Assembly: GCA_910577115.1 (NCBI GenBank)
Contig: CAJTMC010000028.1
Coordinates: 1-52,657 of the forward strand
DNA from: an uncultured Lachnospiraceae bacterium
GTDB taxonomy: Bacteria; Bacillota; Clostridia; Lachnospirales; Lachnospiraceae
Length of the DNA stretch: 52,657 nt
Direction: 5' to 3'
Position numbers and translations under genes: made by a program. This document shows positions 34,311 through 42,702 of this stretch, one piece after another. Below the pieces are notes generated by a model. The model saw only the letters and a program-made list of their open reading frames with translations, ran no database searches and had not been told where the DNA came from. The number at the start of each line of letters is the position of its first letter. Positions within the stretch are counted from its first letter, which is position 1.

Positions 34311-36098
34311 TTAAATCGTAAATTTATTCACACCCTCAATCAACGTTTCAACCTTCCCTTCCAGCTCTTCCACAATCATGCCCGAATCGTCGACCACCTT
34401 CGCAAGCTCTATCGACATCGCCGATGTCTCCTGCGCGACAGATGCGTTGTCCTGTGCCAGATTATTTAAGACAGAAAGCGACTCCGTAACATTCGTTCTC
34501 TGATTCTCAATCTCCTGTGTCATCGTGTCAATTGACTGAACCGATGTGAAACACTTCCTTAATTCCTGATGCAGCATATCCATAATATGCTGTGTTTCCG
34601 TCAAAGAATTTACCTGCAGGTCAACCGCCTCGTTCATCTCTTTCATCGCAGAAACGGATTGTTCCGCATTTTTCTGCAGCTCGTCTACCGTCTTACTGAT
34701 TTCCTCTACAGAATCGGCAGACTGGTTTGCCAGCTTTGCAATTTCATCTGCAACAACAGAAAAGCCTTTGCCGGCCTCTCCGGCTCTCGCCGCTTCGATG
34801 CTTGCATTCAGCGCAAGCAGACTTGTCTGATCGGATATTTCATTTATCAGATTTGCCGCCATATGTATCTGCTCAACGGATTTGTTTGTGTTCTCCGTCT
34901 GCTCTGCCATTACGGAAATGCTTTCTCTTGTCTTGTTGTTGACCTCAACCAGTCGTCTTAAGGTTTCCATTGACTGCTCACTGATTCTGTTCATCTCGGC
35001 TGCATTTCTGTCGAGATTTGTAATCTCCTCTCCGGATTGACTAATTTGGTCAGCCATTACCATAACATTGTCGTTTGCTTCGTCTGTGGAAGCGGCCTGT
35101 TTGGTTACATTCTGTGCAATTGCGTCTACCGCACTTGACACCTGCGAGATAGATTCCTTCATATTGTTGAACGCTGTATCAAAGCTTCCCAATGCATTGC
35201 CTACGCCATTGGAAACCTCTGTAATTCCCTGTAGCAATCCGCGCATATTATTCTGTGCAGTCCGTAAGGACGTTACCATCTGCCCGATTTCCGTCTTGCT
35301 GTTTACGTCTACGTCCGTAGTCAGATTTCCCTCTGAAATCTTCTCTGCAAAATGCTGAATTTTCTTTAACGGATCTACAATACGCCTGCCGACAATGTAC
35401 GCTGTAATAATTGACACTAAAATTACCGCGATAAATACAATGTCCGTCCGCATTAATGCACCCTTATATTCCTTATCAATCGCCGCTGCCATATCCTGCT
35501 TTGCAAGATCCATATCGTCTATGTAATTTCCGGTCGAAATAATCCAGCCCCAAGGCTCATATATTTCAGAATACGCAATCTTTGGCGCAACCGTAACGCC
35601 GTCGGACTTTGTGAAATCAAACTGGTTATAACCGCCCTTATCCGCACTCTGACAAACCTTCATAATTTCCTGAATAATCATAACGCCGTTTGGGTCTTCC
35701 AGCGTGTAGCGGTTGTTTCCCTCCTGCTCCGGCAGAATCGGGTGCATCACAAGAATATAATCTGTGTCGTCAATCCAAAAATATCCGCTCTGATCGTCCC
35801 TGTAGCGCATGCCGCGGATAATCTCTTTTGCGTCTTCCTTCGCCTGCTCCTCTGTCTTTATTCCCGCCTGTGCTTTGGCATTTTCACTCTCCAAAATCGA
35901 AATTGCGCTTTGCACCTGTGATTTTATTTCGACGTTATATCCGTCGTCCACTGCCTCTTCGTATTTGTTATACGCAGAAGTTGACATTGTTTTAATTGAT
36001 AAAACAGCATTTCCGCCAACTCCTAAAGCTGTAATGACAGATATCGCAGCGCATACCTCAATAATGGAACTGATTAAACTTTTTTTACCCTTCGCCAT
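34311..36098 (-). CDS. methyl-accepting chemotaxis protein with sCache_2 sensor
   Basis: 595 residues from the ATG at 36098. The ATG at 36110 is almost fused to AAAGGGA, so the inner one is preferred. After an N-terminal helix, residues 30-195 are a clear single-Cache_2 domain (GYFWIDDTDYILVMHPILP, NGVMIIQEIMK and EPWGWIISTGNYIDDM). This fold in many homologues binds small organic acids or similar ligands. A second helix, HAMP (VDPLKKIQHFAEKISEGNL) and the signalling domain with tip LNASIEAARAGEAGKGF follow. Not linked to other chemotaxis genes here. Confidence 0.92.
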   Translation of the reverse strand: MAKGKKSLISSIIEVCAAISVITALGVGGNAVLSIKTMSTSAYNKYEEAVDDGYNVEIKSQVQSAISILESENAKAQAGIKTEEQAKEDAKEIIRGMRYRDDQSGYFWIDDTDYILVMHPILPEQEGNNRYTLEDPNGVMIIQEIMKVCQSADKGGYNQFDFTKSDGVTVAPKIAYSEIYEPWGWIISTGNYIDDMDLAKQDMAAAIDKEYKGALMRTDIVFIAVILVSIITAYIVGRRIVDPLKKIQHFAEKISEGNLTTDVDVNSKTEIGQMVTSLRTAQNNMRGLLQGITEVSNGVGNALGSFDTAFNNMKESISQVSSAVDAIAQNVTKQAASTDEANDNVMVMADQISQSGEEITNLDRNAAEMNRISEQSMETLRRLVEVNNKTRESISVMAEQTENTNKSVEQIHMAANLINEISDQTSLLALNASIEAARAGEAGKGFSVVADEIAKLANQSADSVEEISKTVDELQKNAEQSVSAMKEMNEAVDLQVNSLTETQHIMDMLHQELRKCFTSVQSIDTMTQEIENQRTNVTESLSVLNNLAQDNASVAQETSAMSIELAKVVDDSGMIVEELEGKVETLIEGVNKFTI

Positions 36099-36148
36099 CC
36101 CAATAACCATTCCCTTTCTGTTGTTAACCTTTATTTGTCTACAACCTG

Positions 36149-36196
36149 CAAGTTTGGGTTACACAAACTTGTGAGTGAAAAATTTATCATTCACTC
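36149..36196. repeat. paired-hairpin element, second copy
   Basis: CAAGTTTG/CAAACTTG (36149-36156 with 36164-36171) is followed by GAGTGAA/TTCACTC (36173-36179 with 36190-36196). It has the same two-hairpin layout as 25624-25675 and a similar TGAAAAAT core in the second hairpin. It lies upstream of the chemoreceptor start. Confidence 0.5.
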
Positions 36197-36317
36197 TTTA
36201 TTCTTTGCATCTCTAACTTACAAGGCATGACATATGTTTCAAATAATAAGCTTTTCATACAATCCCCCTTAATATTTTATTCTAATTGTCGAAAAATTGC
36301 AACAAATTTGCAATAAT

Positions 36318-36354
36318 ATAAAAAGACCTTATCCTCTGAATAAGACAAGGTCTT
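36318..36354 (-). terminator. terminator of the SEDS-protein gene
   Basis: On the minus strand AAGACCTT and AAGGTCTT (36347-36354 with 36323-36330) pair, with additional inner pairing, and are followed by TTTTATATTATT. It lies 30 bases after the stop codon. Confidence 0.85.
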
Positions 36355-36384
36355 GCGCGCCTTTTGTATTATATACCCTAAAGG

Positions 36385-37680
36385 TCAACATTTTTTCTTG
36401 CTATTAAAATGATTAATCTGAATACAGGAGTAACGGTTGCAGCTCATAAGCAGACCGATAATCACAGCGTACATAACCGTACCGCTGCCGCCCCGGCAAA
36501 GAAAGGGAAACTGCGGGCTGCCCAACGGCAAAAGTCCGAAATTCATGAAAATACCGGTTGTACAATTAAAAACGATTAGCAGGAAGCATGCTGCGGACAG
36601 TATCATTCCAAGCTGATTTTTTTGACGCCTGACAACGTGCAGCGCAGAATATACGACTGCCCCAAATGCAGCAATCACTGTCGCTCCTGCAATAAACCCG
36701 TACATTGCGACCACCTGCCCAAAAATTAAAAACGTATCCTGCTGCACAAATTGTTTTATAATCATGCCCTCTGTACTCTCTCCGATTATTTGGGCGCCGT
36801 TCATGGCGTGGCGTACTGCCATAAGCTGATAGTTTGCATCCATGTACTCTTCCGGATGAAGAAACGCCAATATCCGCATTTTTTGATAGTCCCCCGCAAA
36901 GCATAGAATATATACGGCAAATACAGCCAGCATGAGCGCAAATACTGCAATAAATGCCTTTATCCGCTTTCCTCTTACCTGAAACCAGTCTTTCACGATG
37001 GCATACAAAAACAAAAGCGTACAAATTGTGCCGATGCCTAAGCCGATAAACAAGCTTGACGCAAACCTTTGCGAAAAAAACGTTGTAAATAATAGGAAGA
37101 CAAACGATTTCATAAGGTTACTGATTTTCTCTCCTCGATATTTGTATAATAGTCCGGCATAGACTGGCACGTACAAATACACAATGCTTCGAAGAGCGGG
37201 AACAATCCCGTTTACTGTTATGCCTGTATTTTGATATACATAAAAGGCAGCCGTCATAATCAGATAAATCTGCAATGCATATTTTCCGATAAATGTGTAA
37301 TCGGCAAAACAGATTAGGACGATAATGCCAATTCCTAAAGAAGTAAAAAAGCATTGTCGAATCAGCTGAGATGATTCACCCCCAAGTGCGCCTGTAGCAT
37401 ACATGATAAAAACGCCTGCTGCGCTGAACAGAACTGTTATCATAAAGAGCCGCCAGTCAAACTGCGGGCGATGAATGCGGTCAAGCGCTACGCCTGCCTC
37501 AACCGGATCCCCCATTTCGCGCACTGCCATCTCGACTGCCTTTTCGTGCTCCATTCCGTTTTGCTCAAATGCCTGTGTTTGGTCTGATATATGATTTCTG
37601 ATTTCCTGTGCCACTCCCGATCTTGCCTGTTTAAAGCGGATTTGCTCTGTGAGCGTGGTGATATATTCTTCAATATTCAA
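36385..37680 (-). CDS. SEDS (FtsW/RodA/SpoVE) family membrane protein with N-terminal HAAS/permease-prefix domain
   Basis: 431 residues. The first 70 residues are a cytoplasmic helical domain (EQIRFKQARSGVAQEIRNHI, then AVREMGDP), the HAAS or permease-prefix type that accompanies PadR regulators. About ten membrane helices follow, with SEDS features: a QQDTFLIF stretch corresponding to the catalytic Asp loop, and GLLPLGSPQFPFLCRGGSG near the end. SEDS proteins polymerise peptidoglycan glycan strands. The altered flanking residues leave it open whether this one is a polymerase. No partner PBP is adjacent. It follows its padR gene by 17 bases. Confidence 0.85.
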   Translation of the reverse strand: MNIEEYITTLTEQIRFKQARSGVAQEIRNHISDQTQAFEQNGMEHEKAVEMAVREMGDPVEAGVALDRIHRPQFDWRLFMITVLFSAAGVFIMYATGALGGESSQLIRQCFFTSLGIGIIVLICFADYTFIGKYALQIYLIMTAAFYVYQNTGITVNGIVPALRSIVYLYVPVYAGLLYKYRGEKISNLMKSFVFLLFTTFFSQRFASSLFIGLGIGTICTLLFLYAIVKDWFQVRGKRIKAFIAVFALMLAVFAVYILCFAGDYQKMRILAFLHPEEYMDANYQLMAVRHAMNGAQIIGESTEGMIIKQFVQQDTFLIFGQVVAMYGFIAGATVIAAFGAVVYSALHVVRRQKNQLGMILSAACFLLIVFNCTTGIFMNFGLLPLGSPQFPFLCRGGSGTVMYAVIIGLLMSCNRYSCIQINHFNSKKKC

Positions 37681-37697
37681 TTTTCTCCCCTCCCTGC

Positions 37698-38024
37698 TTA
37701 TGACATACAGAGCACTTTAACGACGGCTGTCTGATACTCGTTCCATTCTTCTTTCTTGGACCTCAGGTATTTCCTGCCGCTTTTTGTGATGCTGTAATAC
37801 TTGCGCACTTTTCCGTTTGCCTCGGTTTCATAGGCGGTGAGGTAATCTTTTTCCTCTAAAGAATGCAGGAGCGGATAAAGCGTTCCCGCCTTTAGTGTGA
37901 ATACATTGTTTGATTTTTTTTCGAGTGTTTCTATCATCTCGTAGCCGTACATATCCTTATCTTCCAAAAGACGAAGGATTAGCATGGAAGTACTGCCGGA
38001 GATGAGTGATTTGTCAATTGCCAT
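37698..38024 (-). CDS. PadR-family transcriptional repressor
   Basis: 108 residues with the PadR winged helix: MLILRLLEDKDMYGYEMIET, LKAGTLYPLLHSLEEKDYLT, and the beta-hairpin GKVRKYYSITKSGR. It is likely an autorepressor of itself and the SEDS gene; the two are 17 bases apart and both minus. AAAGGGG lies 7 bases before the ATG. The operator candidates lie directly upstream. Confidence 0.93.
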   Translation of the reverse strand: MAIDKSLISGSTSMLILRLLEDKDMYGYEMIETLEKKSNNVFTLKAGTLYPLLHSLEEKDYLTAYETEANGKVRKYYSITKSGRKYLRSKKEEWNEYQTAVVKVLCMS

Positions 38025-38048
38025 TTCAATTCCCCTTTCGTCAATTTA

Positions 38049-38094
38049 TATATAGATTATCTATATAACAAATTATATATCGGCAATCTATATA
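38049..38094 (-). promoter_or_regulatory. tandem PadR operators over the padR promoter
   Basis: TATATAGA-TTA-TCTATATA (38049-38067) is an exact inverted repeat. A second copy with the same 3-base spacer, TATATCGG-CAA-TCTATATA (38076-38094), is exact on one side and 5 of 8 on the other. The centres are 27 bases apart, and the region overlaps where the promoter should be, 25-70 bases before the ATG. Confidence 0.65.
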
Positions 38095-38175
38095 TGTCAA
38101 GCAGAAAATTTGTAAAGACACTTTTGCAATAATCAGGCAAGATGTCAATTGTTTGCATGAAAAAGGAATAGGCGC

Positions 38176-38541
38176 TTATTTGGAGTATAAAATTTCTATA
38201 TCACCGTCCACGAATCCTACGCCTACACCTGCGTATGATTTTAAAAGCGCGGCATGTAATCCGTTCTCTAAGTATTGTTTTAATGCATCTGTTACGTCGT
38301 CGAGTATTTCATCCCATTCCGCTTCTTTTTCCCATGAAAGCGGTTCGTCTCTCGTGTCGAAATCCGTCACTTCATCACACGCCCAGTCGGAATCGTCGAT
38401 ATCAAATCGCTCCGTCCCAACCAGCTCCATCGACCAAGTATCGTCTTCGTCCTCATAAAGATTAAAGCAAAAAGCAACGGTTTCCGACGGAATTTTCTGC
38501 TCTAAAACATTGTTTATCCATTCTTCGATTTTCTTGTACAT
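38176..38541 (-). CDS. acidic hypothetical protein
   Basis: 121 residues, very rich in Asp and Glu, with four Trp (EEWINNV, DDTWSM, SDWACDEV, LSWEKEAEWDEI). Soluble, no signal sequence. I do not recognise a named family. Its size, acidity and isolated position resemble immunity-type proteins, but no toxin gene is near, so this is only a comparison. AAGGAG lies 7 bases before the ATG. Confidence 0.65.
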   Translation of the reverse strand: MYKKIEEWINNVLEQKIPSETVAFCFNLYEDEDDTWSMELVGTERFDIDDSDWACDEVTDFDTRDEPLSWEKEAEWDEILDDVTDALKQYLENGLHAALLKSYAGVGVGFVDGDIEILYSK

Positions 38542-38626
38542 TGCGGTTCTCCTTTTTGAATTTCAACATAATTCCGATATCGGGATTACGTAGAGGTGCA
38601 AAGGTCAAATAAATCAGAAAACATAT

Positions 38627-39760
38627 ATGCTACTGACAGGCCTTGAGGAAAATCATTCAGATATTGTTATCATCGGCTCCAACATTCCGGAGGAATTAGT
38701 CTTTGCGGCAGGCAAAAAGCCTTACTGGATTTTAGGCGGAAGCAGGATTTGCTCCATGTGGGCAGATGATGTTGTACCGAGGGACACCGATCCGGTCAGC
38801 AGTTCAGCGCTCGGATATATCCTTTCCGGTTTTGCCCCAAAATTGTTGATATTAATCCCTTTAGTCAGTGACAGCACAAGAAAACTGGCTTATATCCTAA
38901 AATCAAGGGGATTCAAGGTACACACCTATCATTTTCCGACAGTAAAAGATGCTGCGTCGTTTTTGGAATGGAAACGGCAATACGAAGCGTGCCAAAATGC
39001 GGTTGCACTGCATCTGAAAAAGCCATTGACAAAACGAGTCCTGCAAAAAGCGCAAAAACAGGTTTCCATAGCAAAAAAGCAGATACAGGATTTTATGGAA
39101 GTATCACAAGGCAAGCTGAACGGAACTGTCAGAATGTTCATTTCAGGCAGCTATTATTGTACGGATAACCTTTCGGAATGGAGCTTCCGGCTAAAATGTC
39201 TGACGGACAGACTGCGAAAAGAGCATAATCGCCAAAACAAGGAAAAAAGTAACTTCCTGCTGCTTGGTTCCCCCGTTTATTTCCCGAATTACAAGGTTCC
39301 GTTCCTGATTGAGGAAGTCGGGCTTGAACTATTCTTACAGGCGGATTATACAACACTATCCGTTCAGGGGGATATGGGGTTAGAACCAGTACAGAGCGTG
39401 TGTGCGGCAGATATTTTTTATACGAACGACACTTCTTCTGCATATGTAAAAAACGATTCTCTGTATGAGCGCATCCAAAAGCTGCTTACGGAAAAAGAAA
39501 TAGACGGTGTTGTCTATCATGTACTAAAAGGACAGATTGAGTATGATTTTGAATTAGCGCGTTTTGAGGAACTATTTGAAACGTTGCATATTCCGGTATT
39601 TCGGCTGGATCTTGTAACTTCTTATAACGGGGAGCAAAAAAGCTACCAAACAGATGAACATGAGTGGATTCATGGACTCACCAACAGGGATATACGGGAG
39701 GGGTTTACGGCGGCGCCACTCTCTATAGATGTGCCGCCGTTTTTGTATGTAATAGTTTAA
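38627..39760 (+). CDS. 2-hydroxyacyl-CoA dehydratase (HgdB/BcrC-like) family protein, orphan
   Basis: 377 residues. It follows the family from IIGSNIPEELVFAAGKKPYW through LLLGSPVYFPNYKVPFLIEE to DGVVYHVLKGQIEYDFELAR. True dehydratase subunits carry a cysteine in this last region to hold a [4Fe-4S] cluster, and here that stretch has none. No partner subunit or HgdC-type activator is adjacent. The start has no clear ribosome binding site; an in-frame TAG at 38591 bounds it. The last codons run through a terminator hairpin, so the 3' end may be altered. Function unknown, possibly decaying. Confidence 0.65.
   Translation: MLLTGLEENHSDIVIIGSNIPEELVFAAGKKPYWILGGSRICSMWADDVVPRDTDPVSSSALGYILSGFAPKLLILIPLVSDSTRKLAYILKSRGFKVHTYHFPTVKDAASFLEWKRQYEACQNAVALHLKKPLTKRVLQKAQKQVSIAKKQIQDFMEVSQGKLNGTVRMFISGSYYCTDNLSEWSFRLKCLTDRLRKEHNRQNKEKSNFLLLGSPVYFPNYKVPFLIEEVGLELFLQADYTTLSVQGDMGLEPVQSVCAADIFYTNDTSSAYVKNDSLYERIQKLLTEKEIDGVVYHVLKGQIEYDFELARFEELFETLHIPVFRLDLVTSYNGEQKSYQTDEHEWIHGLTNRDIREGFTAAPLSIDVPPFLYVIV
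39707..39745 (+). terminator. terminator hairpin overlapping the end of the dehydratase-like gene
   Basis: A 10-base GC-rich stem (39707-39716 with 39731-39740, one G-T pair) is followed by TTTTTG. It lies inside the last 18 codons of the open frame. Confidence 0.8.
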
Positions 39761-39768
39761 TATGAATC

Positions 39769-40962
39769 TTACTTCCCACTCTTACGATGCGAAACAACAT
39801 CAAAGATAACTGCAACCAGCAAAACGCCGCCTTTTACAACGTACTGCCAAGAGTCACCGATACCCATGATTGACATTCCCATATTGATAACACCAAGCAG
39901 GAGTGCACCGATGATAACGCCTGAAATCTTACCGCTGCCGCCGTACGCAGAAGCACCGCCGATAAAGCAGGAACCAATCGCGTCCATCTCAAAGGAAGTA
40001 CCTGTAGAACCGTTCACAGAACCTACACGCGCCAAACATAACAGACCGCACAGACCGGCAAGCAGTCCCATATTTGCATAAGCGATAAAATAAACCTTAT
40101 TGGTATTAATACCGGAAAGCTTTGTCGCCTTCTCATTACCACCCACCGCATAGAAATACCGTCCGAATGCCGTCTTAGAGGTAATAAAATGATAAATCAG
40201 GCAAATTGCCACAACCCATACCAGCATAACGGAAATTCCCTTATACCGGCAAAGCAGATAACAATAGAACAACAGTACGACTGATATAATGATATCCCGT
40301 CCGAAATCAGCAAGCGCACTATTCTGACGATAACCCTTTTTTGCCTTTTTTGCACGAGATGAAATCGTACTGTAAAAAATAATAGCAACAACCACAACGC
40401 CGATTACCATCGGAGAAAGAATGCGCGTATCCGTATCCAGTCCCGGAATTTTAATGTAAGCAGTAAAGATATTCAGGAAAGAAACATCTTGAACAGATAC
40501 GGTCTTGCTGTCAAGAATCAGACGGCCAAATCCGCGGAAAATGAACATGCCGCCCAATGTTGTGATAAAAGGCGGAATCCGAACATAACCAATCCAGTAA
40601 CCCTGCCATATTCCGGCTAAAAGTCCGACAATAATACAAAGCGGAATCGTCAGAAAAATGCTGACGCCATGATTTGTAATCAAAACTGCTGCCAAACCGC
40701 CTACCATACAGATTACAGAACCCACAGAAAGGTCAATGTTACCGCCGGTCAGAATACAGAGCAGCATACCGCACGCCATTACCAATACATAACCGTTCTG
40801 CAAAAGCAGGTTCGACATATTCTGTGCATATAGTAAACGTCCGTTCGTTAAGAAGTAGAACAAAACAAATACAACAATAAGGGCAATAGTCATACTGTTC
40901 TTTGTTAAAAAAGCGCCTAAATTGAACTGGCTTGCGCTTGTAGTTTCTTTGTTAGTTGACAT
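39769..40962 (-). CDS. mmsB: multiple-monosaccharide ABC transporter permease (GguB/MmsB)
   Basis: 397 residues from the ATG at 40962, with AAGGGAG 10 bases upstream. Ten to eleven helices of the BPD_transp_2 family are present. ILTGGNIDLSVGSVICMVGG, GYWIGYVRIPPFITTLGGMF and GGASAYGGSGKISGVIIGAL are hallmarks of sugar permeases of the RbsC/XylH type. An extra central segment with a long cytoplasmic loop is typical of GguB/XylH. It forms the channel energised by the MmsA-like ATPase 19 bases upstream. Last gene of the importer operon. Confidence 0.92.
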   Translation of the reverse strand: MSTNKETTSASQFNLGAFLTKNSMTIALIVVFVLFYFLTNGRLLYAQNMSNLLLQNGYVLVMACGMLLCILTGGNIDLSVGSVICMVGGLAAVLITNHGVSIFLTIPLCIIVGLLAGIWQGYWIGYVRIPPFITTLGGMFIFRGFGRLILDSKTVSVQDVSFLNIFTAYIKIPGLDTDTRILSPMVIGVVVVAIIFYSTISSRAKKAKKGYRQNSALADFGRDIIISVVLLFYCYLLCRYKGISVMLVWVVAICLIYHFITSKTAFGRYFYAVGGNEKATKLSGINTNKVYFIAYANMGLLAGLCGLLCLARVGSVNGSTGTSFEMDAIGSCFIGGASAYGGSGKISGVIIGALLLGVINMGMSIMGIGDSWQYVVKGGVLLVAVIFDVVSHRKSGK

Positions 40963-40981
40963 AATTGTAACACTCCCTTCT

Positions 40982-42517
40982 TTAATTTGTGGCACTGATA
41001 ATATAACTCATAATCTTCTCCTGCGTAGCGTCCTCTGCATTTAATTCCCCACGAAGCTCGCCCTCGTTCATAATGTAAATACGGTCACACATACCGATTA
41101 ATTCCGGCATTTCAGAAGAAATCATGATAACGGACTTCCCGTCCTCAACCATTTGGTTAATCAGACAATAAATGTCATATTTCGCGCCAACATCAATGCC
41201 ACGCGTCGGCTCATCCAAAATCAGGATATTCGGTTCCGTAAACATCCACTTCCCAAGCAAAGCTTTTTGCTGGTTTCCGCCGGAAAGATTGCCTGTTTTT
41301 TGTTCAATCGACGGCGTTTTTGTTCCCATAGCCTTTGTCATTTCTTCCGCCACGCTTTTCTCGGCTGTCGTGTCAATAATGCCTCTTGCGCAAACCTTAT
41401 CCATGCGTGCTAACGTTGTGTTAAAGCGGATTGACTCCTCGAGAATCAGCCCGTTGACCTTTCTATCCTCGGTTACATAGGCAAGACCATGACGAATTGC
41501 CTGTTCCGGATTTTTCAACTCCACTTTTTGACCGTTCAGATATAATTCGCCGCTGATATTCGAGCCATAGCTTTTACCAAAAATAGACATTGCAAGCTCT
41601 GTACGTCCTGCACCCTGAAGACCGGAAAATCCGATGACTTCACCTTTATGTACTTTAAAGGAGACATTATTATCCACAATTTTCTCATGGTAAAGCGGAT
41701 GATAGACTGTCCAGTTCTTTACCTCAAGACTGACTTCCTTCCGGATTTTATGCTCCCGCGACGGATAGCGGTCATCGAGCGGACGTCCTACCATGCCTTT
41801 GATAATACGTTCCTCACTGAACTCGTCAACGCCCTTCACAAGCGTTTCAATCGTAGAACCGTCACGAATAATCGTTGCTTTATCCGCGCAGTAAATAATC
41901 TCATTCAGTTTATGCGTAATAATAATTGAAGTTAATCCGTTTTTCTTAAATTCCAGCAAAAGATCCAAAAGCATCTTCGCATCTTCATCATTCAGCGAAG
42001 AAGTCGGCTCATCCAAAATCAGCAGTTTTACGTTTTTTGAAAATGCTTTTGCAATTTCTACAAGCTGCTGCTTTCCTGTACCGATATCTTTGATTAAAGT
42101 CTGTGCAGACTCATATAATCCGACCTGCCGCATGTGCTTTTCCGCCTCATTGTAGGTCAGATCCCAGTCAATGTTTCCGAACTTATTCTTTTTCTCATTC
42201 CCAAGAAACATGTTCTCACCGATGGTAAGCAGCGGAATTAGTGCCAATTCCTGATGAATAATAACGATCCCCTTTGATTCACTATCCTTCAGGGTCTTGA
42301 ACTGGCAAAGGTCACCGTTATAATAAATTTCACCTGTATAGGTGCCCACCGGATACGTCCCCGAAAGCACGTTCATCAAAGTGGATTTCCCCGCACCGTT
42401 CTCGCCAATCAGCGCATGGATTTCCCCACGTTCAACGGCAAGATTGACATTATTTAATGCTTTTACCCCCGGGAACTCTTTGGTAATGGATTTCATTTCC
42501 AAAATAATATTAGCCAA
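40982..42517 (-). CDS. mmsA: multiple-monosaccharide ABC transporter ATPase (GguA/MmsA)
   Basis: 511 residues from a TTG start at 42517, chosen because GAGGAGG lies 8 bases upstream. The longer frame to 42604 has no such site and adds a poor N-terminus. Two fused ABC domains are present. The first has Walker A GENGAGKS and Walker B LLILDEPTSSL. The second has the degenerate Walker A GLQGAGRT normal for RbsA/XylG-type sugar ATPases, signature LSGGNQQK and Walker B LILDEPTRGID. It drives uptake of sugars such as xylose, arabinose or galactose. Confidence 0.93.
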   Translation of the reverse strand: MANIILEMKSITKEFPGVKALNNVNLAVERGEIHALIGENGAGKSTLMNVLSGTYPVGTYTGEIYYNGDLCQFKTLKDSESKGIVIIHQELALIPLLTIGENMFLGNEKKNKFGNIDWDLTYNEAEKHMRQVGLYESAQTLIKDIGTGKQQLVEIAKAFSKNVKLLILDEPTSSLNDEDAKMLLDLLLEFKKNGLTSIIITHKLNEIIYCADKATIIRDGSTIETLVKGVDEFSEERIIKGMVGRPLDDRYPSREHKIRKEVSLEVKNWTVYHPLYHEKIVDNNVSFKVHKGEVIGFSGLQGAGRTELAMSIFGKSYGSNISGELYLNGQKVELKNPEQAIRHGLAYVTEDRKVNGLILEESIRFNTTLARMDKVCARGIIDTTAEKSVAEEMTKAMGTKTPSIEQKTGNLSGGNQQKALLGKWMFTEPNILILDEPTRGIDVGAKYDIYCLINQMVEDGKSVIMISSEMPELIGMCDRIYIMNEGELRGELNAEDATQEKIMSYIISATN

Positions 42518-42640
42518 AAGAAATTTCCTCCTCTCCCTTTTTTCTGTAACCGCGTATGAATCGAGTAAGGGAAACGCCTTTCCCCTGCTCGCCGCGCGTC
42601 CCATGCTCCGTCATATTTCCTCTGCATAGGACTGTGCACC

Positions 42641-42677
42641 AAAAAGAAAGACGGGGCAGATGCCCCGCCCTCTTTCT
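42641..42677 (-). terminator. attenuator hairpin between binding-protein and ATPase genes
   Basis: On the minus strand AGAAAGA and GCGGGGCA pair with TGCCCCG and TCTTTCT with a three-base bulge and a TC loop, followed by TTTTT. It sits inside the operon, so partial termination would give more binding protein than ATPase and permease. Confidence 0.8.
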
Positions 42678-42702
42678 AAGGTTATGGTATTGTTCTTATA
42701 TT

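Noticed and set aside
38049..38094. AT-rich palindromes considered as a replication or attachment site
   Set aside because: The position directly before padR and the fixed 3-base spacer in both copies fit operators better. There are no integrase or DnaA-box signs.
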